Below are positions 43,175 through 52,993 of a stretch of 60,893 nucleotides of DNA, one piece after another (the first letter of the stretch is position 1; every line of letters starts with the position of its first letter). The stretch is from an uncultured Pseudanabaenaceae cyanobacterium (GTDB lineage Bacteria > Cyanobacteriota > Cyanobacteriia > PCC-9006 > JAAUQQ01): the NCBI GenBank assembly GCA_938017515.1, contig CALIJJ010000176.1, positions 1-60,893 on the forward strand, read 5' to 3'. The position numbers and the translations under genes were made by a program. The notes below the pieces were generated by a model that was not told the origin of the DNA, did not search any database, and worked only from the letters and a program-made list of their open reading frames with translations.

Positions 43175-44344
43175 AGCCATTGTCCTGGGCAATTTCCCTG
43201 AGTTGACATCAATGGATGCACATCGATCGCAATCCCTAGACAACCTCGTCTGGCTCAAAAGATCGTCCCCAGGGCGATGCCTGAGGCAACCAGCGTTGAG
43301 CAATACGTGTTGTCAAAGGAGTTGGCGGAAGACCACCGAGGAAGACGGACCAAAACAAAGCCACCTAGCGATGGGCTTGGGTCTCATCACCTACGTGATT
43401 TCCCACAGATACCCCTTCTGGAGCGGTCGAGGACCTAAGGATTCTGAGCGCAGACTTTATGGAAACTTCACTACTTTTCCGAAAACATCCCCCTTTCAAA
43501 TAAAGCTTGAGCAAAGATTTTTGCCTATTTCGCTATTTATACGGAGAGCGAAAGGTTAAGTGTGTCTAGTAGTAATCCGTAGGCTTGCTGACTCAATGAC
43601 TGTTTCGGTGAAATTCTCACTTTCAGAGCCTCGCAAACCATTGCTCTCGCCTTTGGGATAGAGGCCTGGCCGACGAGGCAAGATGTGTCACGCAATACTC
43701 GGATACGTGGCTTACCTTGGAGAGGATGGGGGGTGCCTAGACAACTTGAGCGCCCAGTCTGCCGGTGCCGACTGTTTTTCCCGATGGCGTCAGGAATAGA
43801 AGAATATGGAAATCATCGTGTATTAAATGCTTCTTTAAGTAGAAAACGTCTCGATGGAAGTATGAATCCCAGCCCACGGCTATCCAGCCTTATGAGGATG
43901 CGGCTGATTCAAGCTGAGCAATCAAGCGCTGATGTGGATTTATCTTCCCTTAAGGGGAATTCTGAAATTGCGCTGAAGTTCCTTGACGGTACGTTGGCTC
44001 ACTGCCCGTCCCCCAAAAAATGACAGTGCTTATCTAAAAAACTCAAGCCTGCATAATTGCTTGAGTTCGAACGATAAAAGGTTTAGGGAAAGGACGCTTC
44101 GAGACTCAGAATTGATTCCTCCTTCAGTGAGGGATTTCTGCTGAGTTGATGGCGCTAGGGCGAGTTATCAGACAGCTCCTAGCCGAGAGAAGGTTAATTT
44201 CCCATTCCATATAACGATATGGATTAGATATGGTGAGAGGATTAGATTAGAAATTCCCTTGCCGGTTGAGTCGATTCATGCCTACCTATAGCACCTCGTG
44301 TTTGGTGGCAAGTGTTGCGAAGTCGTTTCAGTGCCTATAGCCCC
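43175..44344. other. Divergent 1.2 kb gene-free region
   Basis: It separates the minus-strand glycan cluster from the plus-strand secretion genes, so it must hold promoters for both. No frame has protein-like composition. The right half holds three close hairpins (44038-44183) and a short dyad CCATAT/ATATGG at 44206-44222. Confidence 0.5.
44033..44200 (-). ncRNA. Candidate small RNA ending in a minus-strand terminator
   Basis: On the minus strand AACTCAAGC pairs with GCTTGAGTT and runs into TTTTTTAG (44038-44060), a good terminator with no protein gene to end. Upstream of it lie ACTCAG/CTGAGT closing a G/C-capped fold (44104-44155) and GCTAGG...CTAGC (44152-44183). Together this suggests a transcript of about 160 bases. 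A TTATATGG near 44213-44220 could be its -10 box. Expression is not shown by the sequence. Confidence 0.35.
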
Positions 44345-45262
44345 ATGACTGTTGCGTTAAAAATTGGCGATCGCACCTTTTCAGGTAGCGACGTAATCTC
44401 CCAACTCCAGCAGTATGGCTTGCTGCCCTCGTTGGTCAAGGAACTCGTTCTTGAATCTGCATTGGATGCGTGGAGTCGGGAGTCTCCCGAGGAATGGACC
44501 TCCGAGCAGGAGGCCCAGGTTATCCAGCAAGTCAAGACCCAGCAAGCTCTCCAGGCCATGGCCCCCCAAAAGGGTCCCCAGCCCCCCGGTGCTGGGGAAG
44601 CCATGGAAAAAATGGCGATCAAGCGAGCCAAGCTGGACAAATTTAAGGAAAGCCGCTGGGGCAATAAGGTTGAAAACTACTTTTTACAACGCAAGGTTCG
44701 TCTCGATCGGGTGATTTATTCGCTGCTGCGCCTCAAAGATGCGGCGATCGCCCAGGAGCTTTATTTTCGCCTTGAAAGCGGCGAGTCAGCCTTCACAGAT
44801 TTAGCCACAAAATACTCCCAAGGCCCTGAAGCCAACACGGGGGGATTGATTGGCCCGGCGGATTTAGGGGGCTGCCATCCCCGTCTTGGCGAAATGATGC
44901 GGGTCAGTAAGCCCGATCAGCTCTGGCCACCCACGCGAATTGAAGATTGGTGGGTTGTCGTCCGCCTCGAAAAATTTATGCCTGCCCAACTGGATGAGCC
45001 CATGCGGCGTAGGCTACTCGAAGAAATGTTTTTAGCCTGGTTACAGGAGGAAAGTCAAAAGTTCGAGGTTGTCCCAGAAGGCTCCCCGCCCAAGGCCACG
45101 GCCCCAGTCACCCAAGTGGCAGCGGCCCAAGCCGTGACCGCCCAGGCAAAGGCCGATTCAGCCGAGGCTCGGGCCGCCGCCCAGCCTCCTGGAGATTCAC
45201 CGACGGGGGCTTCCCCCTGGGATGCTCCCAGTGGAAACCCCTCTCCCCAACTCACACCGTAG
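44345..45262 (+). CDS. Parvulin-type peptidyl-prolyl isomerase linked to secretion
   Basis: 305 residues from the ATG at 44345; a start 33 bases earlier is possible. The first 110 residues are a helical SurA-like region with no signal peptide. A parvulin domain follows (about 130-235): FTDLATKYSQGPEANTGGLI and LGGCHPRLGEMM. The C-terminal 65 residues are Ala/Pro/Thr rich. Genes like this often precede an HlyB-like ABC exporter and HlyD in cyanobacteria, as they do here (118 bp then 67 bp gaps). It probably acts in the cytosol on export substrates or transporter parts (inference). Confidence 0.88.
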   Translation: MTVALKIGDRTFSGSDVISQLQQYGLLPSLVKELVLESALDAWSRESPEEWTSEQEAQVIQQVKTQQALQAMAPQKGPQPPGAGEAMEKMAIKRAKLDKFKESRWGNKVENYFLQRKVRLDRVIYSLLRLKDAAIAQELYFRLESGESAFTDLATKYSQGPEANTGGLIGPADLGGCHPRLGEMMRVSKPDQLWPPTRIEDWWVVVRLEKFMPAQLDEPMRRRLLEEMFLAWLQEESQKFEVVPEGSPPKATAPVTQVAAAQAVTAQAKADSAEARAAAQPPGDSPTGASPWDAPSGNPSPQLTP

Positions 45263-45380
45263 GCCCTTTAAATCCATAAGACTCTCCCAACTGTAAAACT
45301 TCTGGGCTCAAGCGCTTCCAAGTCACAGGGTTTGTGAATGGATTCAGTCGATCGCAGCACAGCTTATCCCTCTTTAGGAC

Positions 45381-48300
45381 ATGACCTACACCGAACTCTC
45401 CATCCCAACGTTTCTCGCCGAGGTGCAGCCCTTTTCATCGTTGCCGCGGCAAAAGCTGGACGCCTTGTCCAGCCGCTGTCAGATGCTGCGATACCGTATG
45501 GGGCAGCCCATGCTGAGGCGGGATAATCTGCCTCACCAGGTTTTGATTGTGGCGGAGGGTGAGGCAAGACTCCTGGGCTTGCGGCCTTTGACCCAGCTCC
45601 CGTTCACCCTAGAAGTGGTGGGTGTCGGGGGGATGCTGGGCTGGGCCAGTCTGTTACGCGGTATCCCCTGCGAAACGGCCAATGCCCGGGAGGAGACCCT
45701 CTGTGTCACGTTGCCGACTCGAGATTTCATCCAATTGGTGCAGTCGGAACCGTCGGTCGCCCAGTATTTTGCCGAGCTGACCGATGCGTCGGAAATTGCT
45801 GACTTGATTGGCGAGTCCCTCAAGCGTGAAGCCCGCTCCGCCGCTGATTTACCAGAGCTGCTCCCCCAGCTTCAAGAGCAGGCAGTGGTAAAAACCCTTG
45901 AACCTGGCAAGGTGAGTGCCACATCATTACCCCAGGGATATGAATGGTGGGTCAGTGGTCGGGGTCAGGTCTCCGGTGCGGAAGCAGGCGATCGCCTGGG
46001 TCCCGTGACGGGCACCCTCGAGATTACGAGTAATCGTCCAGTTCGCCTCCTGGGCTTACCCCAAACCGTCCTCTCCAAAGCCATTCAGGCCAGCCCTATC
46101 ATTCCTGAGGTCCTTCCCGCCGATCGCATGGGGGACAATCTCCAGCCCAGCGAAGCAGCAACGAATTGGCGAGAGTCCGTTCCCTTTGGCCCTGATTTGC
46201 CTGCCGAAACGGATCCCGAGATCCAGCGGGCTGTGGGCCTCAATGTCAGCAGGGGCGAGAAGCGCTATCCCTTTATCAAGGGTAAAGGCACGCTCAATGG
46301 CACCCTAGCTTGCTTTGCCATGGTGGCTCAGCATTTGAATCTGCCTTTCCGTCGTGACGTCGTTAAGCGTGTCTTGTCGGAGCAAATAGGCCGTGGCACT
46401 GGCATTCCCCTCATTTTTTGCGGTGCGGTATCCGAGCTAATGGGATTGAAAACCCAGCATGCTCAGATTCCCAGTAGTGCGATCGCTCGCATCCAGGGTC
46501 CGGCACTGATCCCCTGGGAAGATGGCTTTGCAGTCCTCTACGAAACCAACGCCAAGGAAATTACCCTCGCAGTCCCAGACGTGGGCATCATCCGACCCAG
46601 CCCCGCAGAATTCCAGGCAAAGTGGGGCGAGAAGGGCGAAATCATGATGCTGGAGGTGGCCAAAGAAACCCCCCAGCAGAAATTTGGCCTCCAGTGGTTT
46701 ATTCCCTCTCTCCAGCGCTACCGCATGGTCTTGGTGGTGGTGTTGCTGGCATCGTTCTTCGTCCAGTTGTTTGGTTTGGCCAACCCGCTGATGATTCAGG
46801 TCATCATCGACAAGGTCATCACCCAGAACAGTACGGACACGCTGCTGGTCCTGGGCATTTTCCTGGTGGTGATTGCCATCTTTGAGGCGATTCTGTCCAG
46901 CCTACGAACGTATCTGTTCGTCGATACCACCAACCGCATTGACCTCGCCCTCGGCGCAGAAATCATTGACCACCTGTTCCGTCTCCCCCTGCGTTACTTC
47001 GAGAAGCGTCCGGTGGGCGAACTCTCCAGCCGCGTCAACGAGCTGGAAAACATTCGCCAGTTTCTCACCGGTACGGCGCTGACGGTGGTTCTCGACTCCA
47101 TCTTCTCGGTGATTTACATCGTGGTGATGTTTGTCTACAGCTGGAAGCTGACCCTGGTTGCCCTATTCAGCATTCCGCTGTTCGTTGCGGTCACCCTCAT
47201 CTTCGCTCCCATTGTCCGGCGACTGCTGCGGCGCAAGGCTGAGAACTACGCCCGAACTCAGTCCTATCTGGTGGAAGCGCTCTCCGGGATTCAGACCGTC
47301 AAAGCACAAAACATCGAACTCAAGGCTCGCTGGCAGTGGCAGGACCGCTATGCTCGCTACGTCTCCTCCGGTTTCAAAACCGTTATCACCTCGACCATCG
47401 CCTCATCAACCAGCGACTTCCTCAACAAAATGTCGGCGCTGCTCGTGCTCTGCGTCGGTGCTTGGCTGGTTCTGCAACAGGAAATCTCCCTGGGTCAGCT
47501 GATTGCCTTCCGCATTATCTCTGGCTATGTGACCGGCCCGCTCCTGCGCTTGGCCCAGCTCTGGCAGAACTTCCAGGAAACCGCCCTGTCTCTCGAACGC
47601 CTCAGCGACATTGTTGATACGCCCCAGGAGGAAACGGAGGAAGAGCGCAATAACATCCTCATGCCCTTGGTGAATGGCAACATCCGCTATGAGAATGTCT
47701 CCTTCCGCTTTGCAGCCCACGGACCCCTTCAGCTCACCAATATCAGCGTTGATATTCCCGCCGGTAAGTTCGTTGGCATCGTGGGTCAGAGTGGTTCGGG
47801 TAAGAGTACGCTGACCAAACTTTTGCCCCGTCTCTACCAGCCTGCCTCCGGCCGCATCCTGCTCGATGACTATGACGTTAACAAGGTTGAGCTTTACTCC
47901 CTGCGCCGTCAGGTCGGTATCGTTCCCCAGGATTCACTCCTGTTCGAGGGCAGCATTCAGGACAACATTGCCTTAACCCGTCCCGATGCCAGCTCCGAAG
48001 CCATTATCGAAGCAGCCAAGATTGCCTGTGCCCATGACTTCATCATGGATATGTCCCAGGCTTACAACTCAGCGGTGGGTGAGCGTGGTTCTAACTTGTC
48101 CGGTGGACAGCGACAGCGGATTGCGATCGCCCGCACCGTCCTCCAAAACCCGCGTCTATTGATTTTGGACGAGGCCACCAGCGCCCTCGACTACGACACG
48201 GAGCGTCAAGTCTCCCTCAATCTGATGGAAGCACTGCGGGGAAGAACAGTTCTGTTCATTACCCACCGTCTCACCACCATTCAGAATGCCGACTTGATTT

Positions 48301-48410
48301 TGGTGATGGATAAGGGCTCTATCGTTGAGCAAGGGACCCATGCCGAATTGATGGCAGAACGAGGTCGCTACTATGCCTTGTTCCAGCAGCAGGACCGTGG
48401 TGGAGACTAG
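45381..48410 (+). CDS. Type I secretion ABC exporter with cNMP-like and degenerate C39 domains
   Basis: 1009 residues from an ATG at 45381. Order: one clear cNMP-binding-like domain (about 10-150) with a second partial one (about 170-240), a C39-like domain (about 285-430), six membrane helices (about 450-720) and an ATPase domain (about 765-1005). ATPase motifs are intact: GQSGSGKST (about 803), LSGGQRQRIAIA (about 905), LLILDEATSALD (about 925), FITHRL. In the C39 region the catalytic DCG is replaced (LNGTLACFAMV), so it cannot cut a leader and resembles the docking domain of HlyB. It exports proteins with uncleaved C-terminal signals. Confidence 0.95.
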   Translation: MTYTELSIPTFLAEVQPFSSLPRQKLDALSSRCQMLRYRMGQPMLRRDNLPHQVLIVAEGEARLLGLRPLTQLPFTLEVVGVGGMLGWASLLRGIPCETANAREETLCVTLPTRDFIQLVQSEPSVAQYFAELTDASEIADLIGESLKREARSAADLPELLPQLQEQAVVKTLEPGKVSATSLPQGYEWWVSGRGQVSGAEAGDRLGPVTGTLEITSNRPVRLLGLPQTVLSKAIQASPIIPEVLPADRMGDNLQPSEAATNWRESVPFGPDLPAETDPEIQRAVGLNVSRGEKRYPFIKGKGTLNGTLACFAMVAQHLNLPFRRDVVKRVLSEQIGRGTGIPLIFCGAVSELMGLKTQHAQIPSSAIARIQGPALIPWEDGFAVLYETNAKEITLAVPDVGIIRPSPAEFQAKWGEKGEIMMLEVAKETPQQKFGLQWFIPSLQRYRMVLVVVLLASFFVQLFGLANPLMIQVIIDKVITQNSTDTLLVLGIFLVVIAIFEAILSSLRTYLFVDTTNRIDLALGAEIIDHLFRLPLRYFEKRPVGELSSRVNELENIRQFLTGTALTVVLDSIFSVIYIVVMFVYSWKLTLVALFSIPLFVAVTLIFAPIVRRLLRRKAENYARTQSYLVEALSGIQTVKAQNIELKARWQWQDRYARYVSSGFKTVITSTIASSTSDFLNKMSALLVLCVGAWLVLQQEISLGQLIAFRIISGYVTGPLLRLAQLWQNFQETALSLERLSDIVDTPQEETEEERNNILMPLVNGNIRYENVSFRFAAHGPLQLTNISVDIPAGKFVGIVGQSGSGKSTLTKLLPRLYQPASGRILLDDYDVNKVELYSLRRQVGIVPQDSLLFEGSIQDNIALTRPDASSEAIIEAAKIACAHDFIMDMSQAYNSAVGERGSNLSGGQRQRIAIARTVLQNPRLLILDEATSALDYDTERQVSLNLMEALRGRTVLFITHRLTTIQNADLILVMDKGSIVEQGTHAELMAERGRYYALFQQQDRGGD

Positions 48411-48477
48411 GCGATCGCCTCCACTGTATTTCGCCTTTCCTTGACGTTAACTTTTATCTTTCTCAGGACCCAGAACG

Positions 48478-50259
48478 ATGTCCAGAACTGACGGCTCCTC
48501 ACTTAAACAAAATGCTGCTGGCCAAAATAATGGCCATGCGTCCAAGAATGGGTCAGGATCCGCTGCTTTTAATGGCAACGGCAATGGCAGCAATGGAAAT
48601 GGCAACGGCAACGGCAACGGCAACCATGGAAACAGCAATGGGAATGGAGCAGCGCCCGAGCAGCCCCCCGTCCAAAAGATGCCGGAAGAGTTGGTCTTTG
48701 ATCGGCCAGTCATCCTAAAGCAAACCCCCGTATGGGCCCTTGCCATCATTGGCGTCATCATGGGCGTCACAACATTTTCTGTGGGCTGGGCTGCCTGGGC
48801 AGAGGTGGACGAAGCCATTCCAGCCCAGGGGAAACTTGAGCCCCAGGGCGCAGTGAAGGATATTCAAGCTCCCCTCGGGGGGGTCGTGACAGACATCGCA
48901 GTGAGCGAAGGAGATACGGTCATCAAGGGTCAAGAACTCATTGTTTTTGACCAAGTCGCCTCCCAAGCTGAACTGGATTCTTTGGTTGATGTACGTGCGG
49001 CGCTCACGGCTGAGAACCGCTACTATCAGGCTCAGCTTGACGGTCTGGGCGCAACAATCCCCATCCCCGAGAATGTGCCTGCGGGCATGGCTTCCCTCAC
49101 GGACAACCGGGCGGCCCTCGTGTCAGAGAATGATCTCTTCCGTGCTCAGATGACGGGCACCGATTTGACCACCCTCGACGATGCCCAGCGCATTCGTCTT
49201 CAGACCAACTTGGCTGAGAAGAGCTCCCGTGAAGGCGCCGCCCGCCTCGCCATTTCCCAACTGACTCAGCAGCTCAATCAGGTTCAAATTCGTCTCGCAA
49301 ATACCCGCCAGCAATTGGCCAATGCAGAAAGCCAGTTTCTGAGTGCCCAAGGACAGCTGAAGCGTTCTGAAGATGGCCTCGCCATTGATGAAAAGATTCT
49401 GAACGATATTCGTCCCTTGGCAGAAGAGGGGGGCATTGCCAATGTCCAATATCTGCGCCAGCAGCAGGAAGTGGGCACGGCGCGCTCCGAAGTAGAACGT
49501 CAAGCCGCAGAGGTCAACAATCGCCAGGCCGAGGTAACGAATCAGCAAGCAGAACTGTTACAGCTCCAGCAAGAACAAGGACGCTTAGAATTGGCCGTTT
49601 CTCAGGCGGAAGAGGAACTCACCAACACGGTCGCGCGCTCCCAACAGGATCCCCTCGGTCGCATCGCCGACAACGAAAAGCGCATCGCAGAGATCGATAG
49701 CCAATTGACCAAGTTGGTCGTTGACAATAAGCGACGCATTTCTGAAATTGATGGTCAGATTAGCCAAAGCCGCGTGAACCTGGGCTACCAAGTCTTGACA
49801 GCCCCCGTGACTGGCAAGGTCTTTGACATGAAGCCCACGGGCATTGGCTATGTGGTGAACACCAACGAACCGATTTTAAAAATCGTCCCCGAAGAGGGTC
49901 TGATCGCGAAGGTCTTCATCACAAACCGGGATATTGGCTTTGTGGAGGAGGGCATGAAAGTGGATGTTCGGATCGATTCCTTTCCCTTCAGCGAGTTTGG
50001 CGATATTGAAGGGACGTTGATGTCCATTGGCGATGATGCCTTACCTCCGGACCAGATCTATCAGTTCTATCGTTTTCCGGCAGAGGTGCAGCTCGATGAG
50101 CAAACGATTCGAGTGAGGGGCAATGACGGCATGAAAGAAGTCCAGTTACAGTCTGGCATGTCTCTCAGCGTCAACATCAAGACGCGACCACGCAAGGTGA
50201 TCACCTACTTCACCGACCTCTTCAGCCGGAAAGTGGATAGCTTCAAATCGGGCAAATAA
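48478..50259 (+). CDS. HlyD-family membrane fusion protein of the type I system
   Basis: 593 residues from an ATG at 48478. The first 60 residues are Asn/Gly/Ser rich, from six-base GGCAAC/GGCAAT repeats, and probably disordered in the cytosol. One membrane helix follows (about 82-102, VWALAIIGVIMGVTTFSVGW). The periplasmic part has a lipoyl half (GVVTDIAVSEGDTVIKGQEL), a long coiled coil (about 200-430), the second lipoyl half and a beta-barrel C-terminus (LTAPVTGKVFDM). It bridges the ABC exporter to an outer-membrane TolC-type channel, which is not in the window. Confidence 0.95.
   Translation: MSRTDGSSLKQNAAGQNNGHASKNGSGSAAFNGNGNGSNGNGNGNGNGNHGNSNGNGAAPEQPPVQKMPEELVFDRPVILKQTPVWALAIIGVIMGVTTFSVGWAAWAEVDEAIPAQGKLEPQGAVKDIQAPLGGVVTDIAVSEGDTVIKGQELIVFDQVASQAELDSLVDVRAALTAENRYYQAQLDGLGATIPIPENVPAGMASLTDNRAALVSENDLFRAQMTGTDLTTLDDAQRIRLQTNLAEKSSREGAARLAISQLTQQLNQVQIRLANTRQQLANAESQFLSAQGQLKRSEDGLAIDEKILNDIRPLAEEGGIANVQYLRQQQEVGTARSEVERQAAEVNNRQAEVTNQQAELLQLQQEQGRLELAVSQAEEELTNTVARSQQDPLGRIADNEKRIAEIDSQLTKLVVDNKRRISEIDGQISQSRVNLGYQVLTAPVTGKVFDMKPTGIGYVVNTNEPILKIVPEEGLIAKVFITNRDIGFVEEGMKVDVRIDSFPFSEFGDIEGTLMSIGDDALPPDQIYQFYRFPAEVQLDEQTIRVRGNDGMKEVQLQSGMSLSVNIKTRPRKVITYFTDLFSRKVDSFKSGK
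48560..48640. repeat. Six-base Gly-Asn codon repeat tract in the HlyD gene
   Basis: About ten GGCAAC/GGCAAT/GGAAAT units code for an (Asn-Gly)n stretch. The length of such a tract may vary between strains. Confidence 0.85.
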
Positions 50260-50261
50260 GT

Positions 50262-50306
50262 TCCGACATCGCTTAATCCAACATCACTTCATCCGAAATC
50301 ACTTAA
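50262..50306. repeat. 15-bp tandem triplication right after the hlyD stop
   Basis: TCCGACATCGCTTAA, TCCAACATCACTTCA and TCCGAAATCACTTAA are contiguous, starting 3 bp after the stop. Confidence 0.95.
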
Positions 50307-50346
50307 AGGGCACCGAGGTCTCAGCCCCCTTTGCCCATTCACACCG

Positions 50347-50386
50347 AAAAGCAGGCTCGAGAGTTGCCCCTCTCGAGCCTGCTTTT
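50347..50386 (+). terminator. Rho-independent terminator of the secretion operon
   Basis: AAAAGCAGGCTCGAGAG pairs with CTCTCGAGCCTGCTTTT around TTGCCC, a 17-bp stem ending in a T-run. It can act on both strands. Confidence 0.9.
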
Positions 50387-50873
50387 CATTGCAGACGCAC
50401 GCATCAGAGCCATGGAATCCCATGGGCAGACAGAATAGCCAACGCAATAGGGTAACGCTGCCAATCCAACAAAAGAATGCGAAACATAGCGAAACATTAA
50501 AAATCACTCTTGTCTGAAAAAAATGAGGGTGGGGACACCCCGCAAGGGTCTATCCATCGATAGCAATTCAATTCAGCGTAACGCGGGTAGTTCTGCCCAC
50601 CACAAAGAAGTCCTGCGGACATTGCTCCCCATGAACCATCGAATGAATCGTCTGAAGGGGAGCAATTGTCTTGAGCCTTTAGAAAAAGGACTTTAGGCTC
50701 TACATTCCTGCTCTGAAGCATCTTGATTAGATTCTTGTAAATCTGACGAGATTATGGATAGGAAACAGGCTGTTCAGAATAAATCAAAAACAATTTTAAT
50801 TGACTTAAATCGAATAGGTCTAATACGCTGGAAAAAGAAGAATTTAATTAATCTACCCACTATTGATCTGCAA

Positions 50874-51269
50874 ATGAGTGAGACCGCTACAGAACAATTG
50901 ACTGGAAAGCCTCTCCTTCAAAAAGTGAAAGAGTTGAAGGAAGAAAGGAAAAACCCGACCCGTCGAGAATTGGCTCGCTTATGCGGCTATGCCTCAAAGA
51001 CACGTAAAGGGGAAGTTCGGATTAATGTTGCCGACTTCTATGAGGAGCTGCTAAAGGCAAAGGGTCTAACGCTAGACAACGAAACATCCCAACGCCGGGG
51101 TCGTGAAGCAACCTATCGAGTCACGGTCCAAAAAAATGGCCAGATCTTGATCGGTGCCGCTTATACCAAGTCGATGGGATTGAAGCCAGGCGATGAATTT
51201 GACGTGAAGCTAGGCTATAAGCATATTCATTTGATTCAGCGGGATGTTGATGCTGAGACAGATGATTAA
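50874..51269 (+). CDS. Cyanobacterial AbrB-family regulator (cyAbrB)
   Basis: 131 residues from the ATG at 50874, which gives the usual cyAbrB start MSETATEQLTGKPLLQKVKE. The N-terminal half has RRELARLCGYASK. The DNA-binding AbrB-like part is at the C-terminus (YRVTVQKNGQILIGAAYTKS, MGLKPGDEFDVKLGYKHIHL), reversed in order from Bacillus AbrB as is normal for this cyanobacterial class. Such proteins control nitrogen and carbon metabolism genes and can act as global, nucleoid-like repressors. I cannot tell cyAbrB1 from cyAbrB2. It has its own terminator at 51404. Confidence 0.93.
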   Translation: MSETATEQLTGKPLLQKVKELKEERKNPTRRELARLCGYASKTRKGEVRINVADFYEELLKAKGLTLDNETSQRRGREATYRVTVQKNGQILIGAAYTKSMGLKPGDEFDVKLGYKHIHLIQRDVDAETDD

Positions 51270-51809
51270 GTTCGCTGCCACGAATCGCTGAATGAATAAC
51301 AACAGACTGTGGACTGACAATGCGATGGAGCTAATGATTCGTTCTCCTGTTGGAGATAGTCCTCTTAGTTTTTTCGGTTGAAAGACGAACAGTCAATAAT
51401 TAGAGCCTGTCTTACTATCAATTTGTAAGACAGGCTTATCTTTTTAAAAATCAGCATTGAAAAATATTAGAGTTAGTGACTTCCCAGGATTTCTAAGGGG
51501 TCATGAACTCTGATGTGCATTTAAGCAAAGATGGGATCGGGAAGACTTGGACAGCACAAGGGTAAGCTGCAAAAACGAAAAAGGAGTTGCTCACTGGGCT
51601 CCCTACTTTGACGCAGTGGAGGTCTCCCGACTGGATAGACTTTAAGCAAGAATCAGGGATGTCTAAATCTTCGATGAAGGCTGAGGCGATCGCCCTCCGA
51701 TTCTTCTGACCGGACGCTAGATTTAAGCTGAGGGAAGGAGATGCTGCGGAATATCCTGAGACACCTAGGTGTGCTGTAGCCTTCCAACCCCGGCATTTGT
51801 GCTTATACT
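51270..51809. other. Spacer between cyAbrB and the kinase
   Basis: 540 bp. It has the cyAbrB terminator and the kinase upstream region. A minus-strand open frame (51493-51855) overlaps the kinase start and has no convincing features. Confidence 0.4.
51404..51445 (+). terminator. Rho-independent terminator of cyAbrB
   Basis: AGCCTGTCTTAC pairs with GTAAGACAGGCT (12 bp, nine-base loop) and is followed by TATCTTTTT. Confidence 0.93.
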
Positions 51810-52985
51810 GTGAACAAAGAGAGCGCGTTTGTCGCCCTGACTCAGGCAACATCATCCAGTATTCCTATGGAGAAGCCCGCGCAGGACAATTTACTTCCTT
51901 TTAATCAGGGCTCGCCAGCAACGCCTCGTCGCAGTGCTTTGTTGGCCATGTGCGGTACCTCCCATGTCTTCAAGGAACGCTACCGCATCCTAAAGGCTAT
52001 TGGTAAAGGTGGGTTTGGCATCACTTTTTTAGCGCGAGATGTACAGCTTCCTTCCAAGCCGCTATGCGTTATTAAGCAGCTTTGCCCCAAATTGAGGGAT
52101 AGGTCAGCCCTGCTCCGCGCCCAGAAGCGTTTTGAGCGTGAGGCACGGATTTTGGGAGAGCTGGGCGGGCATGCTCAGATTCCAACACTGATCAATTATT
52201 TTGAGCACGACGGCGAGTTTTTCCTGGTTCAGGAATACGTACGCGGAAGCACGCTAAGTCGATTGGTGAAACATCAGGGGATTTGGTCTGAGCGGGACGT
52301 CCGCGCATTCTTAGTCGAGATTTTGCCGCTACTCACCTATGTGCATGAGCACAAGGTGATTCACCGCGATATTAAGCCGCCCAATTTGATGCGCTGTCGC
52401 ACGACGGGACGTCTTGTCCTGTTGGACTTTGGCGCAGTGAAGGAATGTGTTGCCATGGACCAAGAGGACACATACCGGGCTGCGACAACCCACTTTGTTG
52501 GAACAATGGGATTTGCGCCGCCAGAACAATTGGCGTTGCGCGCAACGTATTCGACCGATGTCTATGCCGTGGGTGTCACCTGCATCTTTCTACTGACGGG
52601 CAAATCACCGGCGAAGTTGGGCGCTGATCCGTCAACCGGGGAAATTATGTGGCGGGATAAGGTGAGCATTAGCAAGCCGATGATGCGCATTATCGAAGGA
52701 ATGGTGAATGTTTCCCTGCGCGATCGCTATAACTCTGCGGACGAAGTGCTCAAGATGCTCGATGTCGAAGAGTTTCGGGGTGAGCTAGAGCAATGTATGC
52801 ATCGCCAAGGACCGACCCCTGAAGACAGTGCCCAGGGAAGTGGTTACATTTCTCCTTCCGCAAGGATGGCCTCCTCCATTCGCGATTGGCGAGAGCGCCG
52901 TCAGGGCGGCGGACCGAGTTCGTTGCGAGGCGGGTGGAACTTGGGCTCCATGGGGAATTCCCCTGAGCTGATGTACTCGCGATGA
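51810..52985 (+). CDS. Ser/Thr protein kinase, compact cytosolic form
   Basis: 391 residues if the GTG at 51810 is the start. An ATG at 51867 or at residue 48 (MCGTSHVFKERYRI) is also possible because no ribosome site clearly decides. Kinase motifs: IGKGGFGITFLA (64-75), VIK with Lys89, HRDIKPPN (185-192), LLDFGAVK (204-211), and APPE in place of APE. The C-terminal 70 residues are Ser/Gly/Arg rich without a membrane helix. The substrate is unknown. It is convergent with gamma-glutamyltransferase, across a long inverted repeat. Confidence 0.88.
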   Translation: MNKESAFVALTQATSSSIPMEKPAQDNLLPFNQGSPATPRRSALLAMCGTSHVFKERYRILKAIGKGGFGITFLARDVQLPSKPLCVIKQLCPKLRDRSALLRAQKRFEREARILGELGGHAQIPTLINYFEHDGEFFLVQEYVRGSTLSRLVKHQGIWSERDVRAFLVEILPLLTYVHEHKVIHRDIKPPNLMRCRTTGRLVLLDFGAVKECVAMDQEDTYRAATTHFVGTMGFAPPEQLALRATYSTDVYAVGVTCIFLLTGKSPAKLGADPSTGEIMWRDKVSISKPMMRIIEGMVNVSLRDRYNSADEVLKMLDVEEFRGELEQCMHRQGPTPEDSAQGSGYISPSARMASSIRDWRERRQGGGPSSLRGGWNLGSMGNSPELMYSR

Positions 52986-52993
52986 TTCGCCTT

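Larger units (their letters stand above)
50260..50873. other. Spacer between hlyD and cyAbrB
   Basis: About 610 bp. It starts with three 15-bp tandem units (50262-50306) and the hlyD terminator (50347-50386). The rest is AT-rich near cyAbrB and should contain its promoter. An in-frame ATG at 50754 exists, but the extra 40 residues lack conservation-like features. Confidence 0.5.

Noticed and set aside
43203..44023. Two plus-strand open frames (43203-43559 and 43685-44023)
   Set aside because: Composition is Arg/Ser/Leu rich with no pattern. The first overlaps the GT2 leader. I treat the region as non-coding.
51493..51855. 120-codon minus-strand frame before the third kinase
   Set aside because: It overlaps the start region of the kinase on the opposite strand and shows no protein-like pattern.
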